DNA from: Limnanthes douglasii subsp. nivea | Taxonomy: Eukaryota > Streptophyta > Magnoliopsida > Brassicales > Limnanthaceae | Assembly (NCBI GenBank): GCA_036936605.1 | Contig: JAUPFV010000004.1 | Location: 136,409,473 to 136,473,472 of the forward strand | DNA: 64,000 nt | Direction: 5' to 3' | Shown: positions 23,707-34,625 of the stretch, in pieces | Layout: each line of letters opens with the position of its first letter | How positions within the stretch are numbered: the first letter of the stretch is position 1 | Position numbers and translations under genes: made by a program | The notes under the pieces: model-generated | Database searches by the model: none | Told to the model about the DNA's origin: nothing | Seen by the model: only the letters and a program-made list of their open reading frames with translations

Positions 23707-24530
23707 AAAAAAACAAAACAATAATATTTTAATTTTTTATAGAAATTTGATTTAAAATATATGATATTTTAATAAAAAAAGATTAATTAAAAATATATAT
23801 TAATATTAACCAAAAATTTGCATGTTTATTAGTAATTGAATTCTAAATTCACACGTAAACTTAGTTGTATCTAAAATAGTTATAAACACCGGCGAATCCA
23901 TTAAGGGGCTAGGGTGTAGGATTGGGTTTTAATACCTCGGATTGTTAGGTGAGTAGGTGCTTTTTATTTTTTAAGACCTGAAATTATTAGATGTAGGTGG
24001 TTTTTATTTTTTTAAGACCTGAAATTACTAGATGGGTGTATGGTTTATATTAAATGATAAATTATTTCTGATAGTTTATATTAAATGATTGTGTTGTAGA
24101 TGGTTTGAACCGTAAAATTATTAAGTATTTATACATAAAATTTTTAGTTTTTTTTTAAATCGAAACGTTTTTGGCTCTGCTCATATTGCAACCTTAATTT
24201 AGAGAGCACTAATTTTTAATATATTTCAGCCCCATTAATTTTCATTTTTGGTTCTGTCACCGGTTATAAATAAATAATTTTGATTCTGATAATTTATCTC
24301 AATTCATATATGTGTCATATCCTATTTAACTAATTATATTCAAATATAAACCACTAAATTTCTTCGGGTCACTTCCCCTTGTTAATATTAAAGTCACTAA
24401 AATCTCATTATTTTAGTTAATATTATAGGTGTTTAATAAATCCGTGAACTCAGTAAAATATGATAATGAGATTTTAAAATTCAAGAATTCGCCAAACTTT
24501 TACCTCTATCTTACTGTTTTTGAAGATTTT
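23707..24530. other. Intergenic DNA upstream of the DUF26 gene
   Basis: AT-rich without a recognised gene. A two-copy repeat of about 55 bp (TTTTTAAGACCTGAAATTA) is at about 23950-24035. GGCTCTGCTCATATTGCAACC at about 24172 resembles transposon-end sequence, but I found no partner end. Confidence 0.5.
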
Positions 24531-24536
24531 GGTTCG

Positions 24537-24840
24537 TTGACTTCAAAGACAGAGAAAAAAAAAGAATAAAAAAACCAGAAGTGAGAGGTCTAATAATTAA
24601 AAAGTCCAAGTCAAGTGACTCATACCATCTTAGTCAAGGGAAAACCACATGGACAAAAAGCAATGCATACCTGGTTGATAAATGTGATCCCAATTCTAAG
24701 GTCCCATAGTCATCGTGGAATTCTGAACTAATCCTCTTAATAGCTTCAGCCACAAATTTGGTTGACCATCGCTATCAATATCATTATCACTCTACATGTT
24801 GACTTTTAAAACAAGTAATAATTGCGCATATATATCAAGT
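24537..24840 (+). promoter_or_regulatory. Promoter of the DUF26 gene with five W-box cores and a TATA-like element
   Basis: TTGAC cores lie at 24537-24542 (TTGACT), 24609-24614 and 24632-24637 (both as AGTCAA), 24762-24767 (TTGACC) and 24799-24804 (TTGACT). A TATA-like CATATATATC is at about 24828-24837. W-boxes are WRKY-binding sites common in stress-responsive DUF26 genes. The TATA is so close to the first ATG (24854) that transcription may begin after it, which would favour the ATG at 24881. Confidence 0.5.
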
Positions 24841-24853
24841 CTGAAAACAGAAT

Positions 24854-25867
24854 ATGAAAATAGCCAAAAATCGAAAGAGAATGGATTCTTTTCCATTTAT
24901 GTTAGTTCTTACTTCCCTGGTCCTAACATACCTTGTGACTGAAGCTTGTGGTAGTCAATCAGAATGGGCGTCCTTATGCGGACAAGCTAACTTCACTACT
25001 AACAGCCTTTACTCATCAAACCGGAGGGATCTTCTTTCTGAATTTTCATCTCTTAAACCAAACAACTACGGATTCTACAACATCTCCGTGGGTGAAAACA
25101 ACAAAGAAACAGCCAACGGAATAGCTCTTTGCAGAGGAGATGTGAAAGAAAGCGCTTGCATTAGTTGTATCAACGAAGCAGCTCAAAGGCTTCCTGTTCG
25201 GTGTTCGATGCATAAAGAGGCGATCCTATGGTCTGGCACTTGTATTTTCCGTTATTCCAACAGGTCTATCTACGGTGAAATGGATCCTAGCGATACCTTA
25301 TTCGTGGTGGGTGACAAAAAGGTGACCGATCCGGATGATTACAGCAAGGTGCTCCCGAACTTGTTAGATTCACTGAGGAACAAAGCGGCCACTGGTGGAT
25401 CTCAACGAAAGTACGCGGCAGGGAATCATCCCGCGGAAGCATTGTTTGAGACTGTTTCAGCCCTTGTTCAGTGCACGCCTGATTTGACTGAGGCCGAGTG
25501 CAATGAGTGTCTTCTTCTTTATATGGGTCGGCTTCCGAAGTGCTGCGAGGGGAAGGTTGAAGGCAGGATAAGTGGGTCTAATTGCGATATTAGATACAGT
25601 ATTGGCAAGTCTTACGAGTCTGATCCTTCTTTTCTGATTTCGTTACCATCGATTTCAAGTTTGAAAGGTACGTCGATTCTGAAGCAGAATGAGATATCCT
25701 TTACTTGGTCTGATCCCAAGGAGCTTATTCTGTTTTCGATATGGTACATTTTTCTTGGTATGCTTAAACCTTTAAAATCCAATTTTGCTGTCTGTTTCGC
25801 AGGTGCAAACTTCATTTGGATTCTTGTCAGCTGTCTGTGCATCCTTATTATCTTTGGCATCGTTTAA
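24854..25867 (+). CDS. Cysteine-rich repeat secretory protein with two DUF26 (Gnk2-like) domains
   Basis: A signal peptide (hydrophobic core FMLVLTSLVLTYLV) is followed by two DUF26 domains, each with the C-x8-C-x2-C signature: CRGDVKESACISC and CTPDLTEAECNEC. The C-terminus is a hydrophobic segment (WILVSCLCILIIFGIV) that could be a membrane anchor. DUF26 proteins act outside the cell in defence or, in the plasmodesmata-located group, in cell-to-cell trafficking. There is no kinase domain. A likely intron runs 25668-25802 (GTACGT to CGCAG). It is 135 bp, a multiple of three and stop-free, so the spliced product is about 292 residues and the retained form 337. Met10 (24881) is an alternative start and is favoured by the TATA position. 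Confidence 0.88.
   Translation: MKIAKNRKRMDSFPFMLVLTSLVLTYLVTEACGSQSEWASLCGQANFTTNSLYSSNRRDLLSEFSSLKPNNYGFYNISVGENNKETANGIALCRGDVKESACISCINEAAQRLPVRCSMHKEAILWSGTCIFRYSNRSIYGEMDPSDTLFVVGDKKVTDPDDYSKVLPNLLDSLRNKAATGGSQRKYAAGNHPAEALFETVSALVQCTPDLTEAECNECLLLYMGRLPKCCEGKVEGRISGSNCDIRYSIGKSYESDPSFLISLPSISSLKGTSILKQNEISFTWSDPKELILFSIWYIFLGMLKPLKSNFAVCFAGANFIWILVSCLCILIIFGIV
25668..25802 (+). other. Predicted in-frame intron of the DUF26 gene
   Basis: Donor AAAG|GTACGT and acceptor TTTCGCAG|GTGC keep the glycine codon and reading frame whichever way it is processed. Splicing joins the second DUF26 domain directly to the hydrophobic tail, the usual spacing in membrane-anchored DUF26 proteins. Retention adds 45 residues. 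Confidence 0.65.
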
Positions 25868-26180
25868 ATACCCGGCGTATTATAATATCTGCCAATGTAA
25901 TATATGTATCTCATATCACATCAGTTTAAGCGGATAAACAATTCAAAAAAATAAATAACACAGTTCAGTCATACATTGTAAACATCAAACGTTGTTTTAC
26001 TAAATGACTCTTCTTTCCTTAAAACTATCCTCTGAACAAAGAAGTCATTAAGATGTATGAGTGTGTGAACTTAGTAAATTTCTTGGTTATCATATGCATT
26101 AATAAGTATACTTGATGTGTTGCAAAGTGTACTTCAAAGTAGTTAACAGGCAAAACATAAAAAGCGTCTATAAATCTAAT
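25868..26180. other. 3' flank of the DUF26 gene
   Basis: It contains AATGTAATATATG near 25895, a possible polyadenylation region. No other feature is seen before the hAT MITE. Confidence 0.5.
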
Positions 26181-26188
26181 AATATAAG

Positions 26189-26985
26189 TAGGGTCCGGTT
26201 TGATCCGGGTTTTTACAAAATCGGACCGATCCGATAATCTTGTCGGTTTTGAAAACCAAAACCGAATCGGAACGATAAAAATCGGTCCAGTTTACCGAAT
26301 CGATAACCCTTTAAAAAAATTAATTCAAAATTTGTAACTATTAATCACGTGGTCAGGCATTTAAGTAGTTGCCGAAGCCTTGATAAGTGAGAGAAGATGT
26401 GTTTGTGTTTTTTTTATATAGATTGACATTTTCATTTTGATAACTATTGAAAATAACTATCGATGTTGATTCTTTTACACAAAACTCCAAATATTTATTT
26501 ATTTTAGGATTATTCACGTTGTCAATAGTCATACATTATTTTGATTATTGGATTTTGATATTTTATTATTTATTTATAGTTAATTTTGATATTAAATGTT
26601 TAATTATTAAAGACATACTACTAACTTAAATATTAATATTTATCAACAAAAAACTTAAAAATATATATCACCTAAACTAATCTGTTATAATTTCTAATAA
26701 TTTTGTTTGTTAATTACAATAGAATAAATAATTTATTAATCGCAGATCTATTACGGTATAATATTTAAAATACATTACGTTTAGCAAATTTTTAATAATT
26801 TTTTATTTTGGTTCTGAATCGGTTCTTACTAGTTTTATCGATCCGGTTTTTTATCGGTTTTTTATTTCGGTTCCTTATCGGTTTTCGGTTTTTAAAATAG
26901 AACCGTGAACCGAACCGTTAAGGTTCGGTCCGGTTCTCAATCCGGTCCTTATCGGTTCGGTCCCGGAAAATCGTTGACAACCCTA
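26189..26985. mobile_element. hAT-like MITE, 797 bp
   Basis: The left end starts TAGGGTCCGG and the right end read inward starts TAGGGTTGTC. The 8-bp flanks AATATAAG (26181-26188) and AATATAAA (26986-26993) differ at one position. Both termini are dense in CGGTT/AACCG and TCGGTTC motifs. The centre is AT-rich and encodes nothing recognisable. Confidence 0.8.
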
Positions 26986-26993
26986 AATATAAA

Positions 26994-27685
26994 CTTATGT
27001 TACATATTTTATTAAATATATTAGTATATTGATTACCCATACATTCGTAATATATTATCAAATAAATTGTAGAGCCCGAAGTGTACCCGTGCAAAATAAT
27101 ATTATAATTAGTAAGGCCACAATGTTGTTATTTTCAAAATTTGTTTAAAATTTGGTTTTTTAAATATTTTATTTTGTCTCATTTAAGTTAAGAGTCATTT
27201 TTTACGTTTAACCATTTTTGAGCTGGAAACTTTGTTGGTCGAATTATATATACTTTGTTTTTGGTTTATAAATAATATATACAAAAGTATTCATTTTTTT
27301 TTATTTCTATTTTATCCGGTTATTGTTTTGAAAACCATCAAAATATTTTAATTTGAAATTGATCTATATAAGATTTTAAAAACTATCTTGCATATCAAAC
27401 ATGTTTCTTCACGAGAATAATAAAATATTATGTGTATAAAGATTGAAACAAAAATGAGACTTTTATAATATAATTTTTCATTCCGAATAAATTTAATAGA
27501 ACTAATATCATCGATCCGAAAGGACAAATAGCACCACAAAGACCAAGATTATGTGAGGTATCATCGTCATATAAGTTTTTCCGTTTTGTTATAAGATTTA
27601 TGTTATTTATGGTGGCTTTAAGTTTAATCAGATACCAGATATTTATAAGAAATGTTATCGTACCTTATAAATTTGATTTCTTAAA
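26994..27685. other. AT-rich DNA flanking the large MULE; right part duplicated at 39079-39196
   Basis: No gene. The part 27566-27694 is colinear with 39079-39190 (shared TTTTTCGTTTTGTTATAA, AAATGTTATCG and TATAAATTTGATTT), so the MULE entered one copy of a local tandem duplication. Confidence 0.65.
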
Positions 27686-27694
27686 TTTTTAAAT
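27686..27694. repeat. 9-bp target duplication, left of the large MULE
   Basis: TTTTTAAAT, repeated exactly at 38901-38909. Nine bases is the Mutator-type target duplication length. Confidence 0.85.
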
Positions 27695-27987
27695 GGCAAA
27701 ATTGTACTTAAAGTACCACTCAACTATTCAATTGTCACTTACCACCCAAGGTTTGATCAATTGTTACTTAATACCCATCTCAACTACCTTATTGTCACTT
27801 ACAACCTAATTTTATTTTAATACCCTAACTACCCTTAACCCACTATATAAACCTTATTTTCTGTTTTCTTTCTATTTTTTCTAGCTTTTGAAGATTTGAA
27901 TTTGTTAGCCGCTCTAACCACCTAACCCTACCAACCACCACGAGCTGGGTTGAAATCACATTTTCCGGTGATCGGAAGCTGCTAAAG

Positions 27988-28729
27988 GTTTGTTTCTTTA
28001 TGTAAGTTGTTGTGTTAGACCTGTCTAACCTATGTTTTATACGTACAGGAATTGATCGTCGCTTTTTGGAATCTTATAGCTTACAAGTAATCGTGTTGCG
28101 AGCTTTTTAGGTGATTACCTACCGATTTCGAAGTTTTTTATTCGTTTTCTCTGTTGGAATAGGTTCTATTGTACTGTTTTTAGATGCCATTGCCTGATTT
28201 CGAGCTTTTCTCTGTTTTTTTTTGTTATAGTGATCTGTTATTGTAGCATAGTTAATATTGTTCGTTATATAGTTATGTCCTTGTTTTCTGATGTTATATT
28301 CTAATTTGGTAGTGCTTTAGTTTTGTCTTGAATGTGTAGATTACGAGTTTTTAGGTCAGTTAGAGTATTGTATTTCGAAACAAATATCAGGACCGGTGTT
28401 ACATAGAAATATCAGGACAGGATGCGAATAGCTCTATGTAGATATACATAATTCGCAAGATAGGATGCGAATAGCTCTATGTAGATATACACAATTCGCA
28501 AGATAGGATGCGAATTGTTTGATGGTGCAGTAAATAATTTGGACAGTTTTTGTGACTAATAACAAATATCAGGACCTTTTTACCCATAAATATCAGGACA
28601 AGCTGCGAATAGCTCGTTGTAGGTATACACAATTCGCACCTTAGGATGCGAATTGTTTGATGGAGTAGTAAATATTTTATTGATGCACCTAGTTTTTGTG
28701 ACTAATAACAAATAACTTGTATTGTCCAG
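27988..28729 (+). other. Predicted 5'-UTR intron of the MULE transposase
   Basis: Donor CTAAAG|GTTTGT and acceptor TTGTCCAG|GTTAAGAG leave the start codon at 28738 eight bases into the next exon. The intron carries the first cluster of TGCGAA dyads. Confidence 0.5.
28421..28654. repeat. TGCGAA motif cluster 1 (5'-UTR intron)
   Basis: Motif starts are TGCGAA 28423, TTCGCA 28452, TGCGAA 28466, TTCGCA 28495, TGCGAA 28509, TGCGAA 28604, TTCGCA 28633 and TGCGAA 28647. Three dyads TTCGCA-N8-TGCGAA (28452/28466, 28495/28509, 28633/28647) have identical 14-bp spacing. A 43-bp unit is duplicated at 28421-28506. TATCAGGAC precedes several motifs. Confidence 0.9.
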
Positions 28730-28737
28730 GTTAAGAG

Positions 28738-31290
28738 ATGTCTAAATCACGAGTTTGTATTTTTAAATATGGTCACCAAACTGCAATTGTGCCTTTCACT
28801 GAGTTTGAAAGCTTCGAAAGTATCCAAGCTTATGTAGAGAACACATGGGAGGAGCTTGCCACAGGTGAGTACCTAATTACTTACTCCTGCGGGGATCACA
28901 ATAATTGTTTCTTTAATAACCAAAATGATTTTGTTGGGTTGGTGTTATATCTTGATTTGGAGCGTTTAAAACGGGTTAGTTTTCTCATAGAACAACATGT
29001 CTTCGATAAGGGTTCTGGTAATAAAAGTTCTGTTGATAAGAGCTCTGGTGGTAAGGATTGTGGTGTAAAGCGTAAAGAGCGTAGCTTGATTTTGGGAGAA
29101 CCATCTCTTGATCAACTTGTTAGCGGGGAGAGTAGTAACGGTTTAGTTAATTCTGATCAGAGGAAAAAACAACTTGCTACTGCTGGTTGGGCTGATGCTA
29201 TTACAGGAGTGGGTCAAGCTTTTGAAGAAGGTGCTGCCGGTCTGAGGGTATCCTTGTGCAAGTTTGCGTTAGAGCATGGTTTTTCTTTCAAATACCTGCA
29301 CAACACAACAAATAAGATCACTGCTTATTGTGAAAATAAGCTCACAAGCGGGTGCAAATGGAGGGTTTATGCATCTATTGACTCAAGCACCGGCCTTATG
29401 ACGAGCAAGAAGCATGTCCCGTACCATACTTGCAGTCCTGTTTTCTCCCAGAAGCATAAGCATAAGCGGCACATGCATTTGACATCAGATTTGATTGCAG
29501 AGGAAATTCAGGATTCTCTCCGGATGTGCCATTCGTTGACAGCCAAAACCATACAATCGACTGTCAAACAAGATTACGGTCTTGACATCTCTTATCGTTT
29601 GTCATGGAATGCTTTAGAGAAGGCTAGGAGGGGAGTTTTTGGAGATAGTTCAAGTTCTTTTAGTTTACTAAGCGGATACTTCAAATGCTTGAAGAGCCGG
29701 GATATAACTTCAGACTGCCAGTTGGAGTTGTCAGCTGGAAACCGATTCAAGCGCTGTTTTGTAGCATTCGGTTCGTCCCTTAGTGGTTTCCATTCATGCC
29801 GTCCAATGTTGTTTGTCGATGGAACCCACTTATATGGCAAGTATAAGGGTACATTGCTCACTGCTGTAGCAAAGGACGGAAACAACGGTTAGTTACATTT
29901 ATCTAGTTAATGAACGATGTTTTTTGTGTGAAAATGCTGATGCAATTCGCAGCAGGTAATGCGAATTAAGCAGTGTTGTGATCCTCACATTTCGCATTTG
30001 AGGCTGCGAATTAGGTATTATGCTGAGTAAACTGTACTTACATCGCAGCTTGAGTTAGGTATTATTTAAAGTTGTCACAAGCTGCGAATGCACATGACAA
30101 GCTGCGAACTGTTTTACATGAGCAATTAAAATGTTACACGTATTTCGCATGACAAACTGCGAATTGTCCAGGTTTGCATGCGAATTGTTTACAATTTTTA
30201 AACGTTTGCATACTGTTGTAGTGTTCATTTGATCTGCCTTTTTCCAGGACTATTCCCTGTTGCTGTTGGTGTAGTTAGCATTGAAGATTGGGACAATTGG
30301 ATGTGGTTTTTGGGGTGTTTGAAACCACATTTGCTGGATCGCCATATCACATTTATTTCAGACCGTCATTCTGGTATTGTTAATGCTGCTTCTGTCTTGT
30401 ATCCAAACTGCTATCATGCGTACTGTTATTTCCATCTCATGCAGAATTTGAAAGCCAAACTGGAACATACTAACAGGGAGTATAAAAAAAAGATGTTGAG
30501 TTTCTTCCACCGTCTTGCTTATGCTCTCAGTCAAGAGCTTTTTAAAGATATACTAACAGGTTTTTTATGTGAAGGTGGTGAGAGAATGAGTGATTTTCTT
30601 GCAAATTTACCCCCCTGAAAAGTATGCGTAGGATTACGTAAAAGGGAAGCGATACGGGTCTATGGCTTCTACCGCAGCTGAATCATTTAACAATCAGATT
30701 AAAAAATATTGCGGCTTACCAATTGTTGAGTTTATTGATTGGATTAGAGTCTTGCTTATGACTCAAGTTTCACGGAGATACGAAGAAGGTCTCAGCTGAA
30801 GTACTAGTTTGGTTCCCGAGTACGAGAAGAAGCTAAAGCAGAATGTTGACATGTGCCGAAGTTGGGTAGTACGTAAGTCCTCTTCCGCCATGTTCGAAGT
30901 CTTTTCGAATCCTGTGGCTGTTGTCAATCTGTTGGATTTCAAATGTTCATGCGGATCATGGCAACAAGAGTGTTTTCCATGTGCTCATGCTCTAGCGGCA
31001 TTACAATACACCGACTAAGATCCATTAACTGTAATAGAACCCTTCTTTACGGTTAAGAATTACAGGGAAAGTTACTCTTTCAGCATACCAGCTATAACTG
31101 ATTTCGGCGAAGGGTCCAGCGCTAACGATCCTTCTTTTGTTGAAGTTCTGCCTCCGAACGTTAAGAGACGCTCCGGAAGGCCTAAGAAAAAACGAATCTC
31201 TTCTAGAGGAGAAATCTCAACCAAGAAGTTAAGGTATGGCCGATGTTCGAAATCAGGCCATAACCGGAGGACTTGTGATGTTCCAGTTTA
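28738..31290 (+). pseudogene. mudrA-like: MuDRA-like MULE transposase, two exons, recently decayed
   Basis: Exon 1 is 28738-29887, then an intron with motif cluster 2, then exon 2 from 30248. The N-terminal DNA-binding region has a C-to-C zinc-binding pattern (TSGCKWRVYASID). Catalytic residues of the DDE core are visible: Asp in FVDGTHLYGKYKG, Asp in FISDRHSGIVNA, Glu in TAAESFNN. A SWIM finger (FKCSCGSWQQECFPCAHA, about 30930-31000) and a C-terminal knuckle (YGRCSKSGHNRRTC) follow, the latter with its first Cys replaced by Tyr. Defects are a frame change in a C-run (about 30609), TAG at about 30632, TGA at about 30797 and TAA at about 31015. Exon 1 is intact for 383 codons. It would cut and join the element ends in the nucleus if functional. 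Confidence 0.9.
29888..30247 (+). other. Transposase intron carrying TGCGAA motif cluster 2
   Basis: Donor AACG|GTTAGT and acceptor TTTCCAG|GACTATTCC rejoin the frame as NNGLFPVAVG, the conserved MULE sequence. Nine motifs lie inside (starts 29946, 29960, 29991, 30005, 30083, 30103, 30144, 30158, 30179), including three dyads with 14-bp spacing. The flanking exons hold none. Confidence 0.85.
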
Positions 31291-31412
31291 AGGACAATTC
31301 TGGTTGGTCATATCACATTTATTTTTGTAGCATAGTTATTGTTCTGCACAGCAAACTAAACATTTGTACATTCCTGTGTTTTTGTATTTGCTACTATTGG
31401 AGTTGTAAACAT

Positions 31413-31910
31413 TTCGCATCCTGTGCTGCGAATTATGTACAATACGTTGGAGATTTGTTACAAACATCTATCAGGATTACATGCGAATTATGTACAATTA
31501 TGTGAAATTTTAACAGGATGCGAATCGTTGGTCAAATAATATCAAACATTTATCATATCTTACGTTTCGCATGATAGGATGCGAATTAGGGTCGGAATTG
31601 TGATGCGAATGGAGATCAATTAGAAGTCCTGATATTTGTCATATGACAAGCTGCGAATTGTAAGTTAATAAAAATACCAGGATATTCAGTAAGGTTGAAA
31701 ATAAGTAATATAGCAGGTTAACATGCGAATGATGTACAAAATGTGTTTGGATGCGAATGGAGATCAATTAGAAGTCCTGATATTTGTCATATGACAAGCT
31801 GCGAATTGTAAGTTAATAAAAATACCAGGATATTCACTAAGGTTGAAAATAAGTAATATAGCAGGTTAGCATGCGAATGATGTACAAAATGTATTTGGAT
31901 GCGAATCCTT
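31413..31910. repeat. TGCGAA motif cluster 3 with a 148-bp tandem duplication
   Basis: About thirteen motifs lie downstream of the transposase stop. Dyads with 14-bp spacing are at 31413/31427 and 31566/31580. A unit of 148 bp starting ATGCGAATGGAGATC is repeated almost identically at 31603 and 31751, each copy with GTCCTGATATTTGTC and AAGCTGCGAATTGTAAG. Confidence 0.88.
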
Positions 31911-32056
31911 TATATCATTGAAAATCTGTAAACAAGTTGGATTACAAAAAGGAGGATTACAATATTTCCAGAAACTAACAACTGTTTACACATATCACTA
32001 CAAGCTACTGGTGCTAGTTAGTTGCATTTCAAAAAAACAAAAAACAAAAACCAACT

Positions 32057-32611
32057 CTAGCAGTTGGTAGAGGATTCATCACCAACTGTTTCCTCTTTCT
32101 CCTCTTTGTGCTGATCATCTTTGTCTTTCTCATCTTTGTCTTCGACTTTCTCTTTCTCTTCAGCTTCAATATCTACGTCCATCATGCTTAAAAATTTTGT
32201 CCTTGATGGACCAGCTTCGTCTTCCCTCTTCCTTTTGTTGTTTCGAACCTCTGGCTGAGGTGCAGCAGGAAGCATTGGAACCTGTTCTGGCTGAGGTTCA
32301 GCAGCAACCTGTGAAATAACTTCCACTGGTTGAGAGTCAGCAGAGTAGTAGTCATCATACATGTCTAGTTCGAAGACAGAGACTGGGCTGGGGGGTTGTA
32401 CTGTTGGCATGATCAACTCATCACTCCAGTTAACGGTTAAGGATGACCAGGAGTCACCCAGAGAACCAAGTGAACTAGAGTTTGAGTATGAGGTGGTTGT
32501 TGTGGTGGTGGAAGACATGACTGTTTGAATTCGAAGAGAAGAAGAGGTGTTTTTAAAAAAATATAGAGTTTGGTGTAAAGTTAGCCTTTGGTTACTACTA
32601 GAGGTATGCAT
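32057..32611 (-). CDS. Small acidic, NLS-bearing ORF of the MULE (unrecognised)
   Basis: An uninterrupted minus-strand frame of 184 codons. A second Met at 32518 gives 153 residues and starts a serine/threonine-rich region, which seems the more natural beginning. The middle is proline- and glutamine-rich with an aromatic/acidic patch (FELDMYDDYYSAD). A basic cluster NNKRKRE looks like a nuclear localisation signal. The C-terminus is an almost pure Glu/Lys/Asp run. I recognise no family. Of the MULE's three genes it is the only one with no internal stop. It sits between the transposase and the protease gene, with motif clusters on both sides. It could be an accessory regulator, but this is inference. 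Confidence 0.5.
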   Translation of the reverse strand: MHTSSSNQRLTLHQTLYFFKNTSSSLRIQTVMSSTTTTTTSYSNSSSLGSLGDSWSSLTVNWSDELIMPTVQPPSPVSVFELDMYDDYYSADSQPVEVISQVAAEPQPEQVPMLPAAPQPEVRNNKRKREDEAGPSRTKFLSMMDVDIEAEEKEKVEDKDEKDKDDQHKEEKEETVGDESSTNC

Positions 32612-32784
32612 AGGGAAAGGGGGTAATCATTACATAGCCTCCATGTCCAATCAGCATTTAATGAATTATGTACTTGATTAGATTGTTTTTTGTGTGCTCA
32701 ATGTAGAAAACGTTTACCAAGGCATAAGCCACACCCTGTTCGTATCCTTGTACTTTGTATTTTTAATATTTTATTTATGCACCA

Positions 32785-32985
32785 GGCTGCGAACTGGTTT
32801 TAAGCTGGTGTACTAGGCTGCGAACTGTATGTGTAGTGATAACCATCTACCAGGTTAGGCTGCGAACTATTTGATATAAGTTAGTATGTGAACTGTTCAT
32901 ACAGGTTAGGTTGCGAACTGTTCATACATACCAGAGTAAACTACCAGGATCATAATCAACCAGTATATATCAGGTTATGATGCGA
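32785..32985. repeat. TGCGAA motif cluster 4
   Basis: Five GCTGCGAACTG-type half-sites plus one decayed GTATGTGAACTG lie between the small ORF's promoter side and the end of the protease gene. TATCAGGTTATGATGCGAAC near 32970 shows the composite TATCAGG plus TGCGAA arrangement. Confidence 0.8.
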
Positions 32986-33417
32986 ACTATAAGATAAGGA
33001 ATATTCAAATTTCTGAAAATGTAATTTTTTTATGTATGCACAACAAAACTAAAAATTACAACAGATGTATTTACAAGCAACTAATGTATTTACAAGCAAT
33101 ACACGAATCAGCCATATGCGATGCGGTCTTTGTCATTTAAAAAGTAATAGAACATTTCTGCTCTGAAGGCAGAAACCATATCTGCATCGTATTTTTTCTG
33201 CACTAATCCATGCTCAATAATATCCCTTGCCTATTTGCAGACGAAGACACCACAGTCCATGGTGCCTCGCTTTTGTTGTGGGATGCCTCTTTCCACTTTC
33301 ACCTTCCACCCTGTACTATATTTGGGTAGGAATCCTCTATCCAACAAATATTTGATCTGTGTATAATAATTAGTGTTAGGAATATGCACAAAAACAAAAA
33401 TAGTTGGTGACATACAA

Positions 33418-33655
33418 TTCGCATCCTCAGGCTGCGAATTATATGACAATGAATCCAACACAATTCGCACCTTAGGCTGCGAATTGAATGACAGCCTTCA
33501 TAGGCTGCAAATTGAGTTATGGACAGGCTGCGAATTGAGTTATGAACATGCTGTGAATTGAGTTGTGGACAGGTTGCGAATTGTATCCAACATGGATAGG
33601 CTGCGAATTGAGTTACGGATAGGCTACGAAAAAACAATTGATTTACTCACAATTC
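33418..33655. repeat. TGCGAA motif cluster 5 (protease-gene intron)
   Basis: Eight motifs lie in the intron between the exons carrying catalytic His and Cys. Dyads are 33418/33433 (15-bp spacing) and 33464/33478 (14 bp). Further GGCTGCGAATTGAGTTA half-sites recur with spacing of about 23-75 bp. One copy has decayed to GGCTGCAAATTG. Confidence 0.88.
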
Positions 33656-34625
33656 GCAGCATACCAGATCTCATTTTGCAGCATGCATACTTAAAATGTG
33701 TTCAAGATTTAAGTGTATAGTTTGGAATATTTACCAGTAGTGCAGGTGTCCTTGTGGTGGTGTCTGTGGCATGAAGCTTAGGCAGAAGCGAATTGTAATT
33801 TAAAATTGTCCTGCCGTCGACGTCGATGACGAGCAACGTCCAGTGGTTTACATTGTCCTTCGTCTTGGTGCACACTGGAACCATGATGATGTTGGCATTT
33901 TTGCGCCCCTTCCTAAAAGCCATGTCCACCAAATTTTCCACTTGCCACCCTGCTCTCATTTGATGCTGCATCCAAGCAAGAGTATATTAAAGTGAGAACA
34001 TTTCGGAGAACTTTGTTCAATTTACCTGAGCTAAACTTACCGCAGTCATGCCAGAAATCAGTATGGCGTCGTGATGCTCTCCTTTAGCTTTAGTATATGG
34101 GACTTTGTAGTCTGCTTCTTCAAGCATCTTTTGAATCCAAGCATCGATAAGCTAACAAAGGAGTTGTAGATTTATGTTAAATATAGAATACATATTTGAA
34201 ACATTGAAAATAGAATTGGTTGACAATTGGATACCTTTACGTCCAGCTCCAGTTCTAAAGGTAGTGCCATGACATCACTCTCTTGCACCCTGATTCCGTA
34301 TGTAAACTTGGACTCTGGTAACTGCCATACCACTGGATCAGGGGTGTCGCTCTCGTAGGCTTTAACCAACTGTATCTTGTGGTATTCTGCCACATCGATA
34401 CGGTCAGTTACTTTTGTTTTCTTTGGCCAGTCGCTGTATTCTACTACTGGCGGTTCCCGTATTGTTATTACGAACTCTTCTTCTTCCTCTGCCACTTGAG
34501 GCTGCGTTTGTGTCAGTAGCGCAAAACTTGGCTCCTCTATCTCTTTACTGGGCTCGAGCTTAGTAAATAACAAAAATCAAAAGTAGAAGGGCGTTAGTGA
34601 TTATAAGTGCAACGAGTTCAAACAG

